A stretch of 64,000 nucleotides of DNA, from positions 1 through 64,000 of the forward strand of contig JADJVN010000006.1 in NCBI GenBank assembly GCA_016710585.1. The letters run 5' to 3'. Position 1 is the first letter of the stretch. Each line of letters starts with the position of its first letter. The notes beneath the pieces were generated by a model. The model saw nothing but the letters and a program-made list of their open reading frames with translations, had not been told where the DNA came from and searched no databases. The position numbers were made by a program, and so were the translations under genes. Source of the stretch: Saprospiraceae bacterium. Lineage in GTDB: Bacteria; Bacteroidota; Bacteroidia; Chitinophagales; Saprospiraceae. Below are positions 46,236 to 56,471 of this stretch, piece after piece.

Positions 46236-47792
46236 TCAGTGAGCCGTCTTGACCAAAGCAATTTTTTCAATCCCTCTAAGTTCCAGTTCAATTTTCTTTT
46301 GATTGGCGCTGATTTCAAAATTAGTAATAATCTCTAGGATATCGTAGTCCATAAATTTTGTTTCCGAACCATCTATTATCAACTTACAATTCTCAGGAAT
46401 TTCGTCCAATGTTCTGCGCAATTTCACTTTATTCAAAAATGAAACACTTGTATGCAATTTCAAAAAATAAGTTTCTTTGGCATTTTCAGATTGAAGTTTA
46501 GACAAATTAAACTCAATTCTAAAATTATCCTGAATGATAAAATACACTGCGATGATCAAACCTATACAAACTCCGACCAATAAATCTGTAAGGAGAATCA
46601 CAATGATGGTGATCAAAAATGGAAGAAATTGCTTTAATCCCAACTTCCACATGCCATAAAATAACTGCGGTTTAGCAAGGTTATATCCTGTAATAATTAA
46701 GATCGCTGCAAGTCCAGCATAGGGAATCATATTCAATAAAAAAGGAAAGAAAACCACAGCAAGCAAAAGGAATAAGCCATGTGTAAATGCTGACATTTTA
46801 GTTCTTCCTCCTGCATCGGCATTGGCGGCGCCTCTTACGACAACAGCCGTAACAGGAAGAGCTCCAAGAATTCCGCAAACCATATTTCCAACTCCTTGTG
46901 CTACCAGTTCTCTATTGATTGGAGTGATACGATTTCGTTTATCTAACTTATCAATAGCTTCTATACAAAGCAAGGTCTCCAATGTAGCCAACATTCCAAT
47001 GACGATACCTTCTTTCCAAATCTTAAAATTCGAAAATAAATTACTTACATCTGGAAACTTGATATCATGAAAAACATTGGGTGGAATATTCACCAATTGG
47101 TTATGTTTTAATAAAGTTTCAGAAGTAAAATAGGTATACAAGAAATTAGTTAAAACTGCAACGACTACTACTACCAAAGGTGCTGGTATAATTTTTAACT
47201 TTTTTGCAGAATCTTGTTGCATTTTATATAATATCACAAGTGAAATTAAAGTGATCAAAATAGCACCTCTTGTAATATGATGGTTAAACTCTGAAATATT
47301 CCCGAGAAAATTTCCAGCAGAAAAAAGTTGTAAAAATCCACTTGTCCAAAAATCTGGTTGATTATATCCAAGTGCTAATGGAATTTGCTTTGATATTAAT
47401 ATAATTCCTATCGCAGCCATCATCCCTTTAATCACAGCAGAAGGAAAATAATTAGCGAAAGAAGCCAAGCGAAAAATGCCTATCAATAATTGGAAAATTC
47501 CTGCTACCAACACAGCTAAAAATAATGATGACATGTCACCTAAACTAATAATCGAAGCAGCCACAAGAGCTACAAGTCCTGCTGCAGGACCTGATACAGC
47601 CAATTGAGATCCGCTAACTAAAGACACGACTATTCCTCCTACAATTCCAGACAAAAGACCCGAATACAGTGGAACCCCAGATGCTAGAGCAATCCCCAAG
47701 CATAAGGGAAGTGCAACTAAAAATACAGATAAACCAGCTGGCAAATCATATTTTAGCCAAATAATCCTATAATATTTTATTGTTCGCTTCAA
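46236..47792 (-). CDS. SulP family anion transporter
   Basis: The 518-residue protein has ten or more membrane helices with LVALPLCLGIALASGVPLYSG near residue 26, VSGPAAGLVALV near 67 and CIEAIDKLDKRNR near 280, followed by a STAS-like tail (NCKLIIDGSETKFMDYD near 465). Bacterial SulP proteins carry sulfate, bicarbonate or dicarboxylates. No carbonic anhydrase gene is next to it. The start appears to be TTG. A second, related SulP is at the right edge of the window. Confidence 0.9.
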   Translation of the reverse strand: MKRTIKYYRIIWLKYDLPAGLSVFLVALPLCLGIALASGVPLYSGLLSGIVGGIVVSLVSGSQLAVSGPAAGLVALVAASIISLGDMSSLFLAVLVAGIFQLLIGIFRLASFANYFPSAVIKGMMAAIGIILISKQIPLALGYNQPDFWTSGFLQLFSAGNFLGNISEFNHHITRGAILITLISLVILYKMQQDSAKKLKIIPAPLVVVVVAVLTNFLYTYFTSETLLKHNQLVNIPPNVFHDIKFPDVSNLFSNFKIWKEGIVIGMLATLETLLCIEAIDKLDKRNRITPINRELVAQGVGNMVCGILGALPVTAVVVRGAANADAGGRTKMSAFTHGLFLLLAVVFFPFLLNMIPYAGLAAILIITGYNLAKPQLFYGMWKLGLKQFLPFLITIIVILLTDLLVGVCIGLIIAVYFIIQDNFRIEFNLSKLQSENAKETYFLKLHTSVSFLNKVKLRRTLDEIPENCKLIIDGSETKFMDYDILEIITNFEISANQKKIELELRGIEKIALVKTAH

Positions 47793-48013
47793 ATGTTATA
47801 AAACTAATACATTAGAATAAGTGAAATAAGCAAATTAAAACTATCAATATTATAACTCAACAAAATTTGAATAGTTCAAAACAAGCTTTTCCCAAAAACA
47901 AAAAACTCCAACACAAATCACGTTTACAAAGCGATTTAACATATCATTTAAATTTTATAACTATACTAGTTAAATCTAAGAACATTTTAATTAAATATGA
48001 ATCAGATTTACTC

Positions 48014-48021
48014 TACTTTTG
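48014..48021 (+). promoter_or_regulatory. Promoter -7 box of the FecA-like receptor
   Basis: TACTTTTG fits TAnnTTTG and ends 33 bp before ATG 48055. It also overlaps an upstream in-frame TTG, which argues for 48055 as the real start. Confidence 0.45.
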
Positions 48022-48054
48022 CATTCAATTTCATTTGTAATAAAATGTAAGTTA

Positions 48055-50232
48055 ATGAAAAAATTGTTTCCATTCCTAGTAATTATAATTTTAAATAACA
48101 CTTATCTTACGTGTCAAATACTTGAAAATAAAGTCTATGATTTAGATTCCATAATCATCGAAGGCGTTAGGGAAAAAAATATTATTAAAAGACTAGACCC
48201 AATCCAAGGAACATATATTTTTTCTGGCAAAAAAAATGAGAATCTATCGCTCACACAAATGGATGCTAACATTTGTGAAAAAAATGCAAGACAAATTTTT
48301 TCTAAAGTCCCAGGAATATTTGTCTATGATATGGAAGGTGGCAATCAAATGAATATCGCTACACGCGGTTTAGATCCACATCGTGGTTGGGAATTCAATA
48401 TGAGAAAAGATGGGATTATCATCAACTCAGACATGTACGGATATCCAGCGAGTCATTACAGTATTCCATTAGAAAGCATTGAAAGAATAGAATTAGTGAG
48501 AGGAACAGGATCATTACAATATGGCGCACAGTTTGGTGGAATGATAAACTATATATCAAAAACAGCTGATCCATCCAAGAAATTTAGTTTTGAAAATTAC
48601 AGTTCATTTGGTTCTTATAATTTATTAAGCAACTACATCTCATTTGGTACAAATTTGAAAAAAATAAAAATTTATGCCTATCTATCAAAACGAAATCGTG
48701 ATGGCTATAGAGACAATGAACACACAAAGTATGATGCACAGGGAATTAATCTTCAATATTCACCCACAAAAAACCTTTCGCTCAATTTCGATTATGCGCG
48801 ATCATTTTATCTTTATCAATTGCCTGGCCCATTGACAGATTCAATGTTTTATGCAGACCCTACTCAAAGTACAAGATCGCGGAATTATTTCAATCCAATC
48901 ATCAATGTCCCATCCATTACATTAAAGTGGAAAATATCGCCAAAATCAAAGATGCAATTTGTTTCATCTGCACTGATTGGAACCAGAAACAGCATCTTGT
49001 TTGACAAACCTGCAACAATACAAGACTCAATAAATCGAATTACATTACAATATGAAAATCGACAAGTTGATGTCGACAGATTCAATAGCTATACACAAGA
49101 ATTGAGGTATTTACAACAATTCAATATTGGTAATTTCACAAATCATATTGCGGGTGGCTTGCAACTCATGACAAATGATTTACATCGCACTCAACTCGGT
49201 AAAGGATCGAGAAACTCGGATTTTGACATCAACTTAGTGGATCCAATTTGGGGTAGAGACTTACACTTTAAAACTCAAAATATTGCAGCCTTTGTAGAAA
49301 ACAATTTTGAAGTAACTAAAAATTTTTCAATCAATGTTGGAGCAAGATTTGAAACTGGAGAAAGTAAATTAAAAGGAACTATTGTCTATTATCCCGACAA
49401 TGAGATTCCTGTTTCTATTAAACATCAATATCCATTGCTAGGTACAAGTTTTACATATCATCTTCTAAAGAAAATGGAAATATATGGCGGCTATTCTCAA
49501 ACTTATAGGCCTCTACTTTTCAAGGATCTAATTCCAAGCTCCACCTTTGAAAAAATTGATCCGAAAATAAAAGATGCTAAAGGATATAATGCTGAAATTG
49601 GATTCAGGGGAAAATACAGATTTTTACAATTCGACATCACTGGCTTTTTATTGCAATACAATAATCGATTTGGAACATTAGCGTTTACAGATGCACAAAA
49701 TAATTTTTATACTTATAGAACAAATATTGGAAATTCTTTGACGAAAGGTGTTGAAATTTTTCTTCAAGCTTATTGGTATTTGAATAATGTAAACAAATTA
49801 ACCTTGTTTAATTCTAGTGCAATCATGGATGGCAGATATACTTCTGGCACATTGAAGTCAGGGAATAATAATATTAATATCGAAGGAAATAAAATAGAAA
49901 GTGTCCCAAATTTGATCTCAAGAAATGGCATTACTTATCAATACAGAAAATTTAGTATATCATTGCTACATAGTTACACAGCATCGAATTATGCTGATGC
50001 TTTTAACACTGAACTACCAAGCAGAACTGGGGCAGTTGGATTAGTTCCTTCATACCAAGTGTTGGATGTAAATACTACTTTAAAAATCAATAAAATGCTT
50101 GAATTTAAAATTGGGATTAATAATCTTATGAATGAAAAGTATTTTAGCAAAAGACCGCTATTTTATCCTGGCCCAGGTGTATGGCCATCGGATGGAAGAA
50201 ATGGATCTGTATCGATCTTGTTAAAATTATAA
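48055..50232 (+). CDS. TonB-dependent receptor, iron-chelate (FecA-like) type
   Basis: From ATG 48055 the 725-residue protein has a signal peptide ending NNTYLTCQ and a plug domain. The plug shows QIFSKVPGIFVYDMEGGNQM, IATRGLDPHRGWEFNMRKDG, SIPLESIERIELVRGTGSLQ and YGAQFGGMINYI. The barrel ends at INNLMNEKYFSKRP and VSILLKL. RGLDPHRGWEFN-type plug text is typical of Fe3+-dicitrate-like receptors. There is no N-terminal signalling domain. A small gene follows within 52 bp. Confidence 0.88.
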   Translation: MKKLFPFLVIIILNNTYLTCQILENKVYDLDSIIIEGVREKNIIKRLDPIQGTYIFSGKKNENLSLTQMDANICEKNARQIFSKVPGIFVYDMEGGNQMNIATRGLDPHRGWEFNMRKDGIIINSDMYGYPASHYSIPLESIERIELVRGTGSLQYGAQFGGMINYISKTADPSKKFSFENYSSFGSYNLLSNYISFGTNLKKIKIYAYLSKRNRDGYRDNEHTKYDAQGINLQYSPTKNLSLNFDYARSFYLYQLPGPLTDSMFYADPTQSTRSRNYFNPIINVPSITLKWKISPKSKMQFVSSALIGTRNSILFDKPATIQDSINRITLQYENRQVDVDRFNSYTQELRYLQQFNIGNFTNHIAGGLQLMTNDLHRTQLGKGSRNSDFDINLVDPIWGRDLHFKTQNIAAFVENNFEVTKNFSINVGARFETGESKLKGTIVYYPDNEIPVSIKHQYPLLGTSFTYHLLKKMEIYGGYSQTYRPLLFKDLIPSSTFEKIDPKIKDAKGYNAEIGFRGKYRFLQFDITGFLLQYNNRFGTLAFTDAQNNFYTYRTNIGNSLTKGVEIFLQAYWYLNNVNKLTLFNSSAIMDGRYTSGTLKSGNNNINIEGNKIESVPNLISRNGITYQYRKFSISLLHSYTASNYADAFNTELPSRTGAVGLVPSYQVLDVNTTLKINKMLEFKIGINNLMNEKYFSKRPLFYPGPGVWPSDGRNGSVSILLKL

Positions 50233-50283
50233 TTACATTTGCCAGAATTGAATCTTTGATGTAAATATAATTTTACTCAAAAC

Positions 50284-50484
50284 ATGTATCCATACCACAA
50301 TAAAATTAAATCAAGAATTTTAAATCATGAACTGAGCCATTATGAATATGTAGAGGCTTATAAAAATATATCGCCATGTTTATTACTTCATTTCACCACA
50401 GAACCAAAAATTCGCCCCATTAGAGAGCATCGATTCAAAGAATATGAACAATTATTTGCAACTATTTTAATAGAAAAGATATAA
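50284..50484 (+). CDS. Small conserved-looking protein
   Basis: The 66-residue protein opens MYPYHNKIKSRILNHELSHY and contains SPCLLLHFTTEPKIRPIREH, a compact positively charged sequence with no signal peptide. I recall similar small proteins in Bacteroidota but cannot name a family. It follows the TonB receptor and could be co-transcribed with it. Confidence 0.55.
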   Translation: MYPYHNKIKSRILNHELSHYEYVEAYKNISPCLLLHFTTEPKIRPIREHRFKEYEQLFATILIEKI

Positions 50485-50683
50485 TTCATTTTACAACAAG
50501 CCAAATACTTTAATAAAAACTTTTTATTTGGTACGCCCTTAAAAATAAGCAAAATTATATCATATTACACATAATTTTAATGCGTATTTAATTATAAAAA
50601 CATTAGATATACATAATAATTAAATATAATATATAATGTTTTATAATTAGTATTTCAAGCTTATAATTTCAATTCAAGGTTTT

Positions 50684-50715
50684 TTTGGGAAATTGCGATT
50701 CAACGCGTAGCTTTG
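50684..50715 (+). promoter_or_regulatory. Bacteroidota-type promoter of sdhC
   Basis: TTTG at 50684-50687, a 20-nt spacer and TAGCTTTG at 50708-50715 match the TTTG / TAnnTTTG consensus with ideal spacing. The sdhC start is 22 bp downstream. Confidence 0.65.
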
Positions 50716-50737
50716 CTGATATCTAATTAAGTTAATT

Positions 50738-51420
50738 ATGAGTTGGGCAGGCAAGTTTATTGGATCGTCGATTGGTCAAAAAATTATAATGAGTTTATCA
50801 GGCTTGTTTTTGATAATATTTTTACTGATACATCTTATCGGAAATTTACAGTTATTAAAATCTGATGGCGGCATTGCCTTCAATAGTTACGGCTACTTTA
50901 TGACCCATAATCCACTGATCAAAATAGTATCCTACACATTGTACATCACCATATTAATCCATGCAATTCAAGGAACAAAATTATTTTCCGCAATCGAAGT
51001 GCCAAAGGAACTGGATATGCCGTTGCTACTAACACAGGACAACACTGGGCTTCAAGATACATGATGCATTTTGGCGCCATCATCTTTGTGTTTATCTTAA
51101 TTCACTTATACCAATTTTGGTTACAAATGAAAATGGGGACTTTGGAAATGGTTACCGTAGCTGGAATGGACCACCCTATTGCTGATTTATACAAACCTTG
51201 TTATGAAGTTTTTGGCAATATTGGATTCGTTCTATTTTATGTGATCAGTATGGCGATTCTAGCATTTCACCTAGCACATGGATTCAGCAGCGCTTTTCAA
51301 TCACTAGGCATCAACCATAAAAAATACACACCTCTGATTAAATTCATTGGCCTTATATATTCGATTCTCATTCCAATTGGATTTGCACTTATTCCGATTT
51401 GGATGTTTTTGAATAGGTAA
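50738..51420 (+). CDS. sdhC: Succinate dehydrogenase / fumarate reductase cytochrome b subunit, one frameshift
   Basis: The protein matches the five-helix cytochrome b subunit of Bacteroidota: SIGQKIIMSLSGLFLIIFLL, HLIGNLQLLKSDGGIAFNSY, then GHQHWASRY-type text and HLAHGFSSAFQSLGINHKKY. Haem-ligand histidines are present (HLIG, ILIHA, LIHLYQF, HLAHG). The frame shifts once near 50988-50990; adding one C gives SRNRSAKGTGYAVATNTGQH and an unbroken protein of about 227 residues. It anchors the flavoprotein to the inner membrane and passes electrons between quinone and succinate/fumarate. Confidence 0.9.
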
Positions 51421-51817
51421 AATTGAATAGTGAATAGATAAAAGTTAAAAGTGAATGGTGAAAAGAGAATAGTGAAAAGAGAATAGTGAATAGATAAAAG
51501 TGTATAGTGAAAAGTGAATGGTGAATAGATAAGAGTGAATGGAGTATAGATAATAGAGAATAGTTAAAAGTGAATAGATAAAAGTGAATAGATAGAAGTA
51601 GATAGATAAAAGCGAATAGTTAAAAGTGAGTGATTAAAAGATAATTAAGAATAGATGTAATACAAATTTTATAGAAATGAAAAAGCAAATAGAATGTAAC
51701 AATTACAGTATGGAAATATTTGTAAACGTCAACACTTACAACTTAACACTTATTACTTACCACTCACAACTATTTACTAACTACTAACCACTAATTACTA
51801 ACTACTAATTTAAAAAA
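51421..51817. repeat. Degenerate tandem repeats between sdhC and sdhA
   Basis: From 51421 to about 51650 the sequence is built of variants of AGTGAATAGATAAAAGTGA, without a fixed period. From about 51730 to 51810 it changes to variants of ACTAACTACTAATTACT, the approximate reverse complement of the tract after sdhA (53822-53895). No ORF is present. The tract separates two genes that usually lie close together. Confidence 0.75.
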
Positions 51818-53821
51818 ATGAAAAATATAGATTCTAAAATACCACAGGGAGATTTGAACACCAAATGGACAAAATACAAATCAAGTATTCCATTGGTTTC
51901 TCCTGCTAATAAAAGAAGGATTGACATTATAGTTGTGGGATCCGGTTTAGCTGGAGCCGCAGCCGCTGCAAGTCTTGGAGAGTTGGGATACAATGTCCAT
52001 TGCTTTACCTTTCATGACAGTCCTCGAAGAGCACACAGTATCGCTGCGCAAGGTGGTATCAATGCTGCAAAAAATTATCAAAATGATGGTGATTCAGTCT
52101 ATAGATTGTTTTACGATACTATAAAAGGAGGTGATTATAGAGCCCGTGAAGCCAACGTACATCGTCTCGCAGAAGTAAGTACTGCGATCATCGATCAAGC
52201 GGTAGCACAAGGCGTGCCATTCGCTAGAGAATATGGTGGATTGCTAGAAAACAGATCCTTTGGAGGTGTTCAAGTCTCACGTACATTTTATGCTCGTGGA
52301 CAGACTGGACAACAACTTCTAATTGGAGCATATCAGTCTCTATCTCGTCAAATATCATTGGGTACAGTTAAAATGTATAATAGACATGAGATGTTGGATC
52401 TTGTGATCGTTGATGGTAAAGCTCGAGGTATCATTGCAAGAAATTTATTAAATGGAAAGATAGAACACTTTGGAGCTCATGCAGTAGTATTAGGCACTGG
52501 TGGATATGGCAATGTGTTTTATTTATCTACCAATGCAATGGGTTGCAATGTAACCGCAGCATGGAAATCAGTGAAGCGTGGCGCCTTGATGGCCAATCCT
52601 TGTTTTACACAAATTCATCCGACTTGTATTCCTGTATCAGGTGACTATCAATCCAAATTAACCTTGATGTCAGAATCACTTCGAAATGATGGACGGGTAT
52701 GGGTACCAAAAAAAATAGAAGATGCACAAGCAATCCAAAAAGGTAAAAAAACTGGAGCAGATATTCCAGAAGCTGATCGCGATTATTTCCTAGAGAGAAG
52801 ATATCCTGCGTTTGGTAATTTAGTTCCTCGTGACGTCGCATCACGCGCTGCAAAAGTAGAATGTGATAAAGGTCATGGAGTGAGTCCTACTGGCTTAGCA
52901 GTATTTTTAGATTTTGGAGCAGCAATCACGCGATATGGAAAATCTAAAGCGAATGTATTAGGTCTTCATAACCCAGACGATAAAAAAATAAAAGAACTTG
53001 GAGAAAAAGAGGTAGAAGAAAAATATGGAAACCTCTTCGAAATGTATGAAAAAATCACAGGAGAAAATCCATACAAAACACCAATGAAAATATATCCTGC
53101 AGTCCACTACACAATGGGTGGCTTATGGGTAGATTATAATTTAGAAACAAATATCCCAGGCTTATTCGCTACAGGTGAATGCAATTTTTCGGATCACGGT
53201 GCAAACCGTCTTGGCGCTTCTGCATTGATGCAAGGATTGGCAGATGGATATTTTGTATTACCATATACGATTGGTGTATTTTTGTCAAATGAAATACGAA
53301 CACCACAGATCGATACAAACCAGCCAGAGTTTATCGAAGCAGAAAATAATGTAAGATCTACTTTGGAAAAATTACTTGCTGTAAAAGGAAATCAATCAGT
53401 CGAATCATTGCATAAAAAGCTAGGAAAGATCATGTGGGATTATTGCGGTATGGCAAGAACAGCTGAAGGTCTGCGCACTGCAAGAAAATTAGTCCAAGAT
53501 CTTCGAAAAGAATTTTGGAGTGATGTATTTGTTCCAGGATCCATGAATGACTTTAATCCAGAATTGGAAAAAGCAATGCGCGTTGCAGACTTTATGGAAC
53601 TTGGGGAACTGATGATCCTAGATGCCCTTGAAAGAAATGAATCATGTGGTGGTCACTTCCGTGAAGAATATCAAGAGGCAGGAGGAGAAGCTAAACGCGA
53701 TGATGAGCATTACAAATACGTCGCACGATGGCTGTGGACCAATCTCAACATAGAACCTGAAATGATCAAAGAAGATTTGGTTTTTGAAAATATTCAGTTG
53801 AAAGCGAGGGAGTATAAATAG
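51818..53821 (+). CDS. sdhA: Succinate dehydrogenase / fumarate reductase flavoprotein subunit
   Basis: The 667-residue protein shows IIVVGSGLAGAAAAASLGEL (FAD binding), RRAHSIAAQGGINAAKNY (with the His for covalent flavin) and HYTMGGLWVDYN. FATGECNFSDHGANRLGASA and CGMARTAEGLRTARKLVQDL follow. The length fits the Bacteroidota form. It oxidises succinate or reduces fumarate at the inner membrane together with SdhC and an iron-sulfur subunit. No sdhB follows here, which is unusual for this operon. Confidence 0.96.
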   Translation: MKNIDSKIPQGDLNTKWTKYKSSIPLVSPANKRRIDIIVVGSGLAGAAAAASLGELGYNVHCFTFHDSPRRAHSIAAQGGINAAKNYQNDGDSVYRLFYDTIKGGDYRAREANVHRLAEVSTAIIDQAVAQGVPFAREYGGLLENRSFGGVQVSRTFYARGQTGQQLLIGAYQSLSRQISLGTVKMYNRHEMLDLVIVDGKARGIIARNLLNGKIEHFGAHAVVLGTGGYGNVFYLSTNAMGCNVTAAWKSVKRGALMANPCFTQIHPTCIPVSGDYQSKLTLMSESLRNDGRVWVPKKIEDAQAIQKGKKTGADIPEADRDYFLERRYPAFGNLVPRDVASRAAKVECDKGHGVSPTGLAVFLDFGAAITRYGKSKANVLGLHNPDDKKIKELGEKEVEEKYGNLFEMYEKITGENPYKTPMKIYPAVHYTMGGLWVDYNLETNIPGLFATGECNFSDHGANRLGASALMQGLADGYFVLPYTIGVFLSNEIRTPQIDTNQPEFIEAENNVRSTLEKLLAVKGNQSVESLHKKLGKIMWDYCGMARTAEGLRTARKLVQDLRKEFWSDVFVPGSMNDFNPELEKAMRVADFMELGELMILDALERNESCGGHFREEYQEAGGEAKRDDEHYKYVARWLWTNLNIEPEMIKEDLVFENIQLKAREYK

Positions 53822-53895
53822 GTTTTTAGTAGTTAGTAGTTAGTAAATAGTAGTTAGTGGTTAGTGGAAAGTTGTAAGTGGAAAGTTGTAATTTA
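53822..53895. repeat. Degenerate repeat tract after sdhA
   Basis: Variants of TTAGTAGTTAGTAGTTAGT followed by AGTTGTAAGTGGAAAGTTGT. It is close to the reverse complement of the tract just before sdhA (51730-51810), so sdhA is framed by an inverted pair. Confidence 0.75.
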
Positions 53896-53956
53896 TATCA
53901 ATAAACAGAAAACTACAATCCATAATTAAAGATCAAGCATCAATATTTAATCAATT

Positions 53957-55357
53957 ATGAAAAACTTTATATTACTAATTTCGCTTTTTAGCCTTTCGAG
54001 AAGTATCACTTTTGCTCAAGGAATTGATCCTGTTTTACAAGGTATGCTTTCAACCAAACTTGATAGTATGCTTAAGGCAATGAAAATAAAATCCCTTAGT
54101 GCTGCTATTCAATTCAATGATGCAAAGATATGGGCAGATGCAAAGGGAATTTCTGCTATTGATCCGATTGTCGCTCCTACTACTAATGACGCTTATCTTA
54201 TGGGAAGTATTGTAAAAACAATTACTTCGGCATACATATTAAAACTACAAGAAAAAAATTTACTCAATATAGATGATCCGATCTCAAAATATTTGGATAC
54301 TATCGAGTTCATTAATCCAAATGCTACGATTCGGCAATTGCTACAACACACGAGTGGATTTTACGATGTATTGAGCAATCCAGAATGTAGTCAAGCAATG
54401 CTGTCCAATCAAAGTTTTATTTGGGACTACTATGATCTTGTTTCTACTTTTATTAAAGCGCCTTTATTTCAGCCTGGAGCTAGATGGTCATATTCCAATA
54501 CGAATTATTTTCTCTTAGGATTGATTATCAAAAAAGTAACTCGCAATGACTATTTTATAGAATTTCGCAATAACATTTTTACGCCACTGGTATTAAAATC
54601 TATTGCAATTCCAGCGCATGAAACGATGAACAATCCTGTGGCACATGCATGGATGGACATCACAGGAGATATGGTAACAGAAGATGCTCATGATTTTTAT
54701 TTTAATTATTTATCACTCAACAGTGTAGCTGGTTCAGCTGGTGGGTATTATAGTACACCTTCAGATATTTCCAAATGGATGAGAACTTATCTTCGAGGAG
54801 ATTTTGTGTCTAAAACATTAGTAGAAGAGGCAAAGAAAACTATCCCTGCATCTGGTAGTCAAGGTGGAGCATACGGACTAGGCTTGATGAAAAATACCTT
54901 TAGTGGTCAACTGGCATTTGGTCACGGTGGAGATCTAGTTTACTCTGCAAGTTCATGGTATTTCCCTGCTCTCGATATTAGCATAACGGTTTGTGGCAAT
55001 GACCAAAAATTCAACTCTTGGACTCTTCTCCCAGTCGTGAATGAATTACTTAAAACATACAACTTGTGGAAAGTCATCGCAGCTTCAGAAAACGTAATTA
55101 AAGAAAATATTGAACTTATTATTAACTCTAATTATATCACAGATAAATTAACTTTTAACCTCACAGGGTACCAAATCTCAGATGATCTAAAAATAGATAT
55201 CCAATCCATACAAGGGAATAAAGTGTATTCTGAAAAAATCAATTCTTCAAATCAATCGAAGAGTATTGACATCTCAAATCTAGCTTCTGGATTATACATC
55301 CTTTCAGTAAAGAATTCTAATACGATACTGCAGTCGAAGAAAATTGTAAAAAATTAA
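53957..55357 (+). CDS. Exported serine hydrolase (class C beta-lactamase fold) with T9SS sorting domain
   Basis: The 466-residue protein has a signal peptide (SITFAQ). It has the three motifs of the family: GSIVKTITS (Ser84-x-x-Lys87), WSYSNTNYF (Tyr-x-Asn) and FGHGGDLVYS (His-Gly-Gly near 330). The C-terminus is a T9SS domain (IQGNKVYSEKI, ending SKKIVKN). It may be a peptidase or esterase acting on outside substrates; lactamase activity is not implied. A short hairpin (AAGGCG/CGCCTT, 55386-55405) follows. Confidence 0.85.
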   Translation: MKNFILLISLFSLSRSITFAQGIDPVLQGMLSTKLDSMLKAMKIKSLSAAIQFNDAKIWADAKGISAIDPIVAPTTNDAYLMGSIVKTITSAYILKLQEKNLLNIDDPISKYLDTIEFINPNATIRQLLQHTSGFYDVLSNPECSQAMLSNQSFIWDYYDLVSTFIKAPLFQPGARWSYSNTNYFLLGLIIKKVTRNDYFIEFRNNIFTPLVLKSIAIPAHETMNNPVAHAWMDITGDMVTEDAHDFYFNYLSLNSVAGSAGGYYSTPSDISKWMRTYLRGDFVSKTLVEEAKKTIPASGSQGGAYGLGLMKNTFSGQLAFGHGGDLVYSASSWYFPALDISITVCGNDQKFNSWTLLPVVNELLKTYNLWKVIAASENVIKENIELIINSNYITDKLTFNLTGYQISDDLKIDIQSIQGNKVYSEKINSSNQSKSIDISNLASGLYILSVKNSNTILQSKKIVKN

Positions 55358-55477
55358 ATTAGGGATACCTTCTCCCCAAATAAAAAAGGCGAGTTGCCCC
55401 GCCTTGTATGTTTTCACAACGGAATAATCCTTATTGTGATTCGCTTTCGAATTAGAAAGTCTAAATAAATTTTTCAC

Positions 55478-55594
55478 AAAGATGACTATAAATTTTTCTA
55501 TTATAGAGGTTTGGCAGAATATCTAAAAGTAAAAGAATTTTTAATTGACACCTGTCATTCAGCACAAGATAATTACAATAAAATATTAGATTAA
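55478..55594 (+). pseudogene. Possible C-terminal remnant of a larger protein
   Basis: A 38-codon open stretch without its own start reads YKFFYYRGLAEYLKVKEFLI, then DTCHSAQDNYNK and a stop at 55592-55594. I recall similar tails at the ends of some Fic-type proteins, but the rest of such a gene is missing upstream. The rest of 55358-55822 is AT-rich with one short hairpin and a 32-codon ORF at 55701 that I cannot support. Confidence 0.3.
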
Positions 55595-55822
55595 TTTTTT
55601 GCCCATTTAAGGCAAACATAAATTAGACATAGGATAATATTGGATTTTATATATAAGTAGAAATTTATATTTTTATTCTGAGGATTAATAAATTTGTATT
55701 ATGAAATTATTGATCAACTCAATTAATAGCTCGCAAAAAAAAATTATAAAACTCTCAGAACTTCCATCAAGAATCTTTAACTTTGAGGTCAGAGATTAGA
55801 GAGATAGATCTTAAAGCAGAAA

Positions 55823-56258
55823 ATGAATTTAGAAAAGTACGACACTATAGTAACAGAAGATGTATTAAGTTTTAGCTTTATAAGTGTTGGGCCTAAGGGT
55901 CATATACAAAAACTTGTAATATATCAGCACGTCGAAGGCCCATTATACAATTTAGCCTTTGGCGATAGAAATGGCGAATTAGGTACTATTAACGATCTTA
56001 TAATATCCGATAATAAGGATACAGAGAAGGTCTTGGCGACAGTAGCATCGACTATCTTCGATTTTTTGCAGTTCACACTGGAACGATAGTATTAGCTCAA
56101 GGCAGCTCACATTCCAGAACAAGACTTTATAGAAGGTATCTTACCACATTTTTGACTTTATAGACAAAGAATTTTTGCTATATGGAGAACTTGATGATAA
56201 AATTGAACGTTTTATAAAAGGTAAGGATTATAGAGCTTTTTTAATAACTAAAAAGTAG
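55823..56258 (+). pseudogene. DUF6934-type protein, copy 1, two frameshifts
   Basis: The sequence parallels copy 2 at 58478: KYDTIVTEDVLSFSFISVGP, GPLYNLAFGDRNGE, DNKDTEKVLATVASTIFDF, then in other frames GTIVLAQGSSHSRTRLYRRY and LLYGELDDKIERFIKGKDYR. The breaks fall in the T runs 56062-56067 and 56149-56153. Corrected, it gives about 145 residues, the same as copy 2. The function is unknown. A 66-residue ORF starts 4 bp after the stop. Confidence 0.7.
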
Positions 56259-56262
56259 ATTC

Positions 56263-56463
56263 ATGTTAAAGGAAAGTACAGTAAAAGATAAATTAATGGC
56301 AAAAGTTGATAATAATCTAACAGAAGAACTTCAAAACAGTAAACACTTTGCTGAAAAATTACAGTGGGCTAAAGAGTTTGTAAAGGGTCGAAATATCATT
56401 AAGGAAATCGAAGAAGCTGATAAGAAGGCTGGAATAAAGCATGATTTTCCAGAAATAAAATAA
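56263..56463 (+). CDS. Small helical protein downstream of DUF6934 copy 1
   Basis: The 66-residue protein is highly charged and predicted helical (KDKLMAKVDNNLTEELQNSK, EFVKGRNIIKEIEEADKKAG). The tight spacing after the DUF6934 gene suggests a two-gene unit. It is not obviously similar to the small ORF after copy 2. Confidence 0.5.
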   Translation: MLKESTVKDKLMAKVDNNLTEELQNSKHFAEKLQWAKEFVKGRNIIKEIEEADKKAGIKHDFPEIK

Positions 56464-56471
56464 TTTGAATA

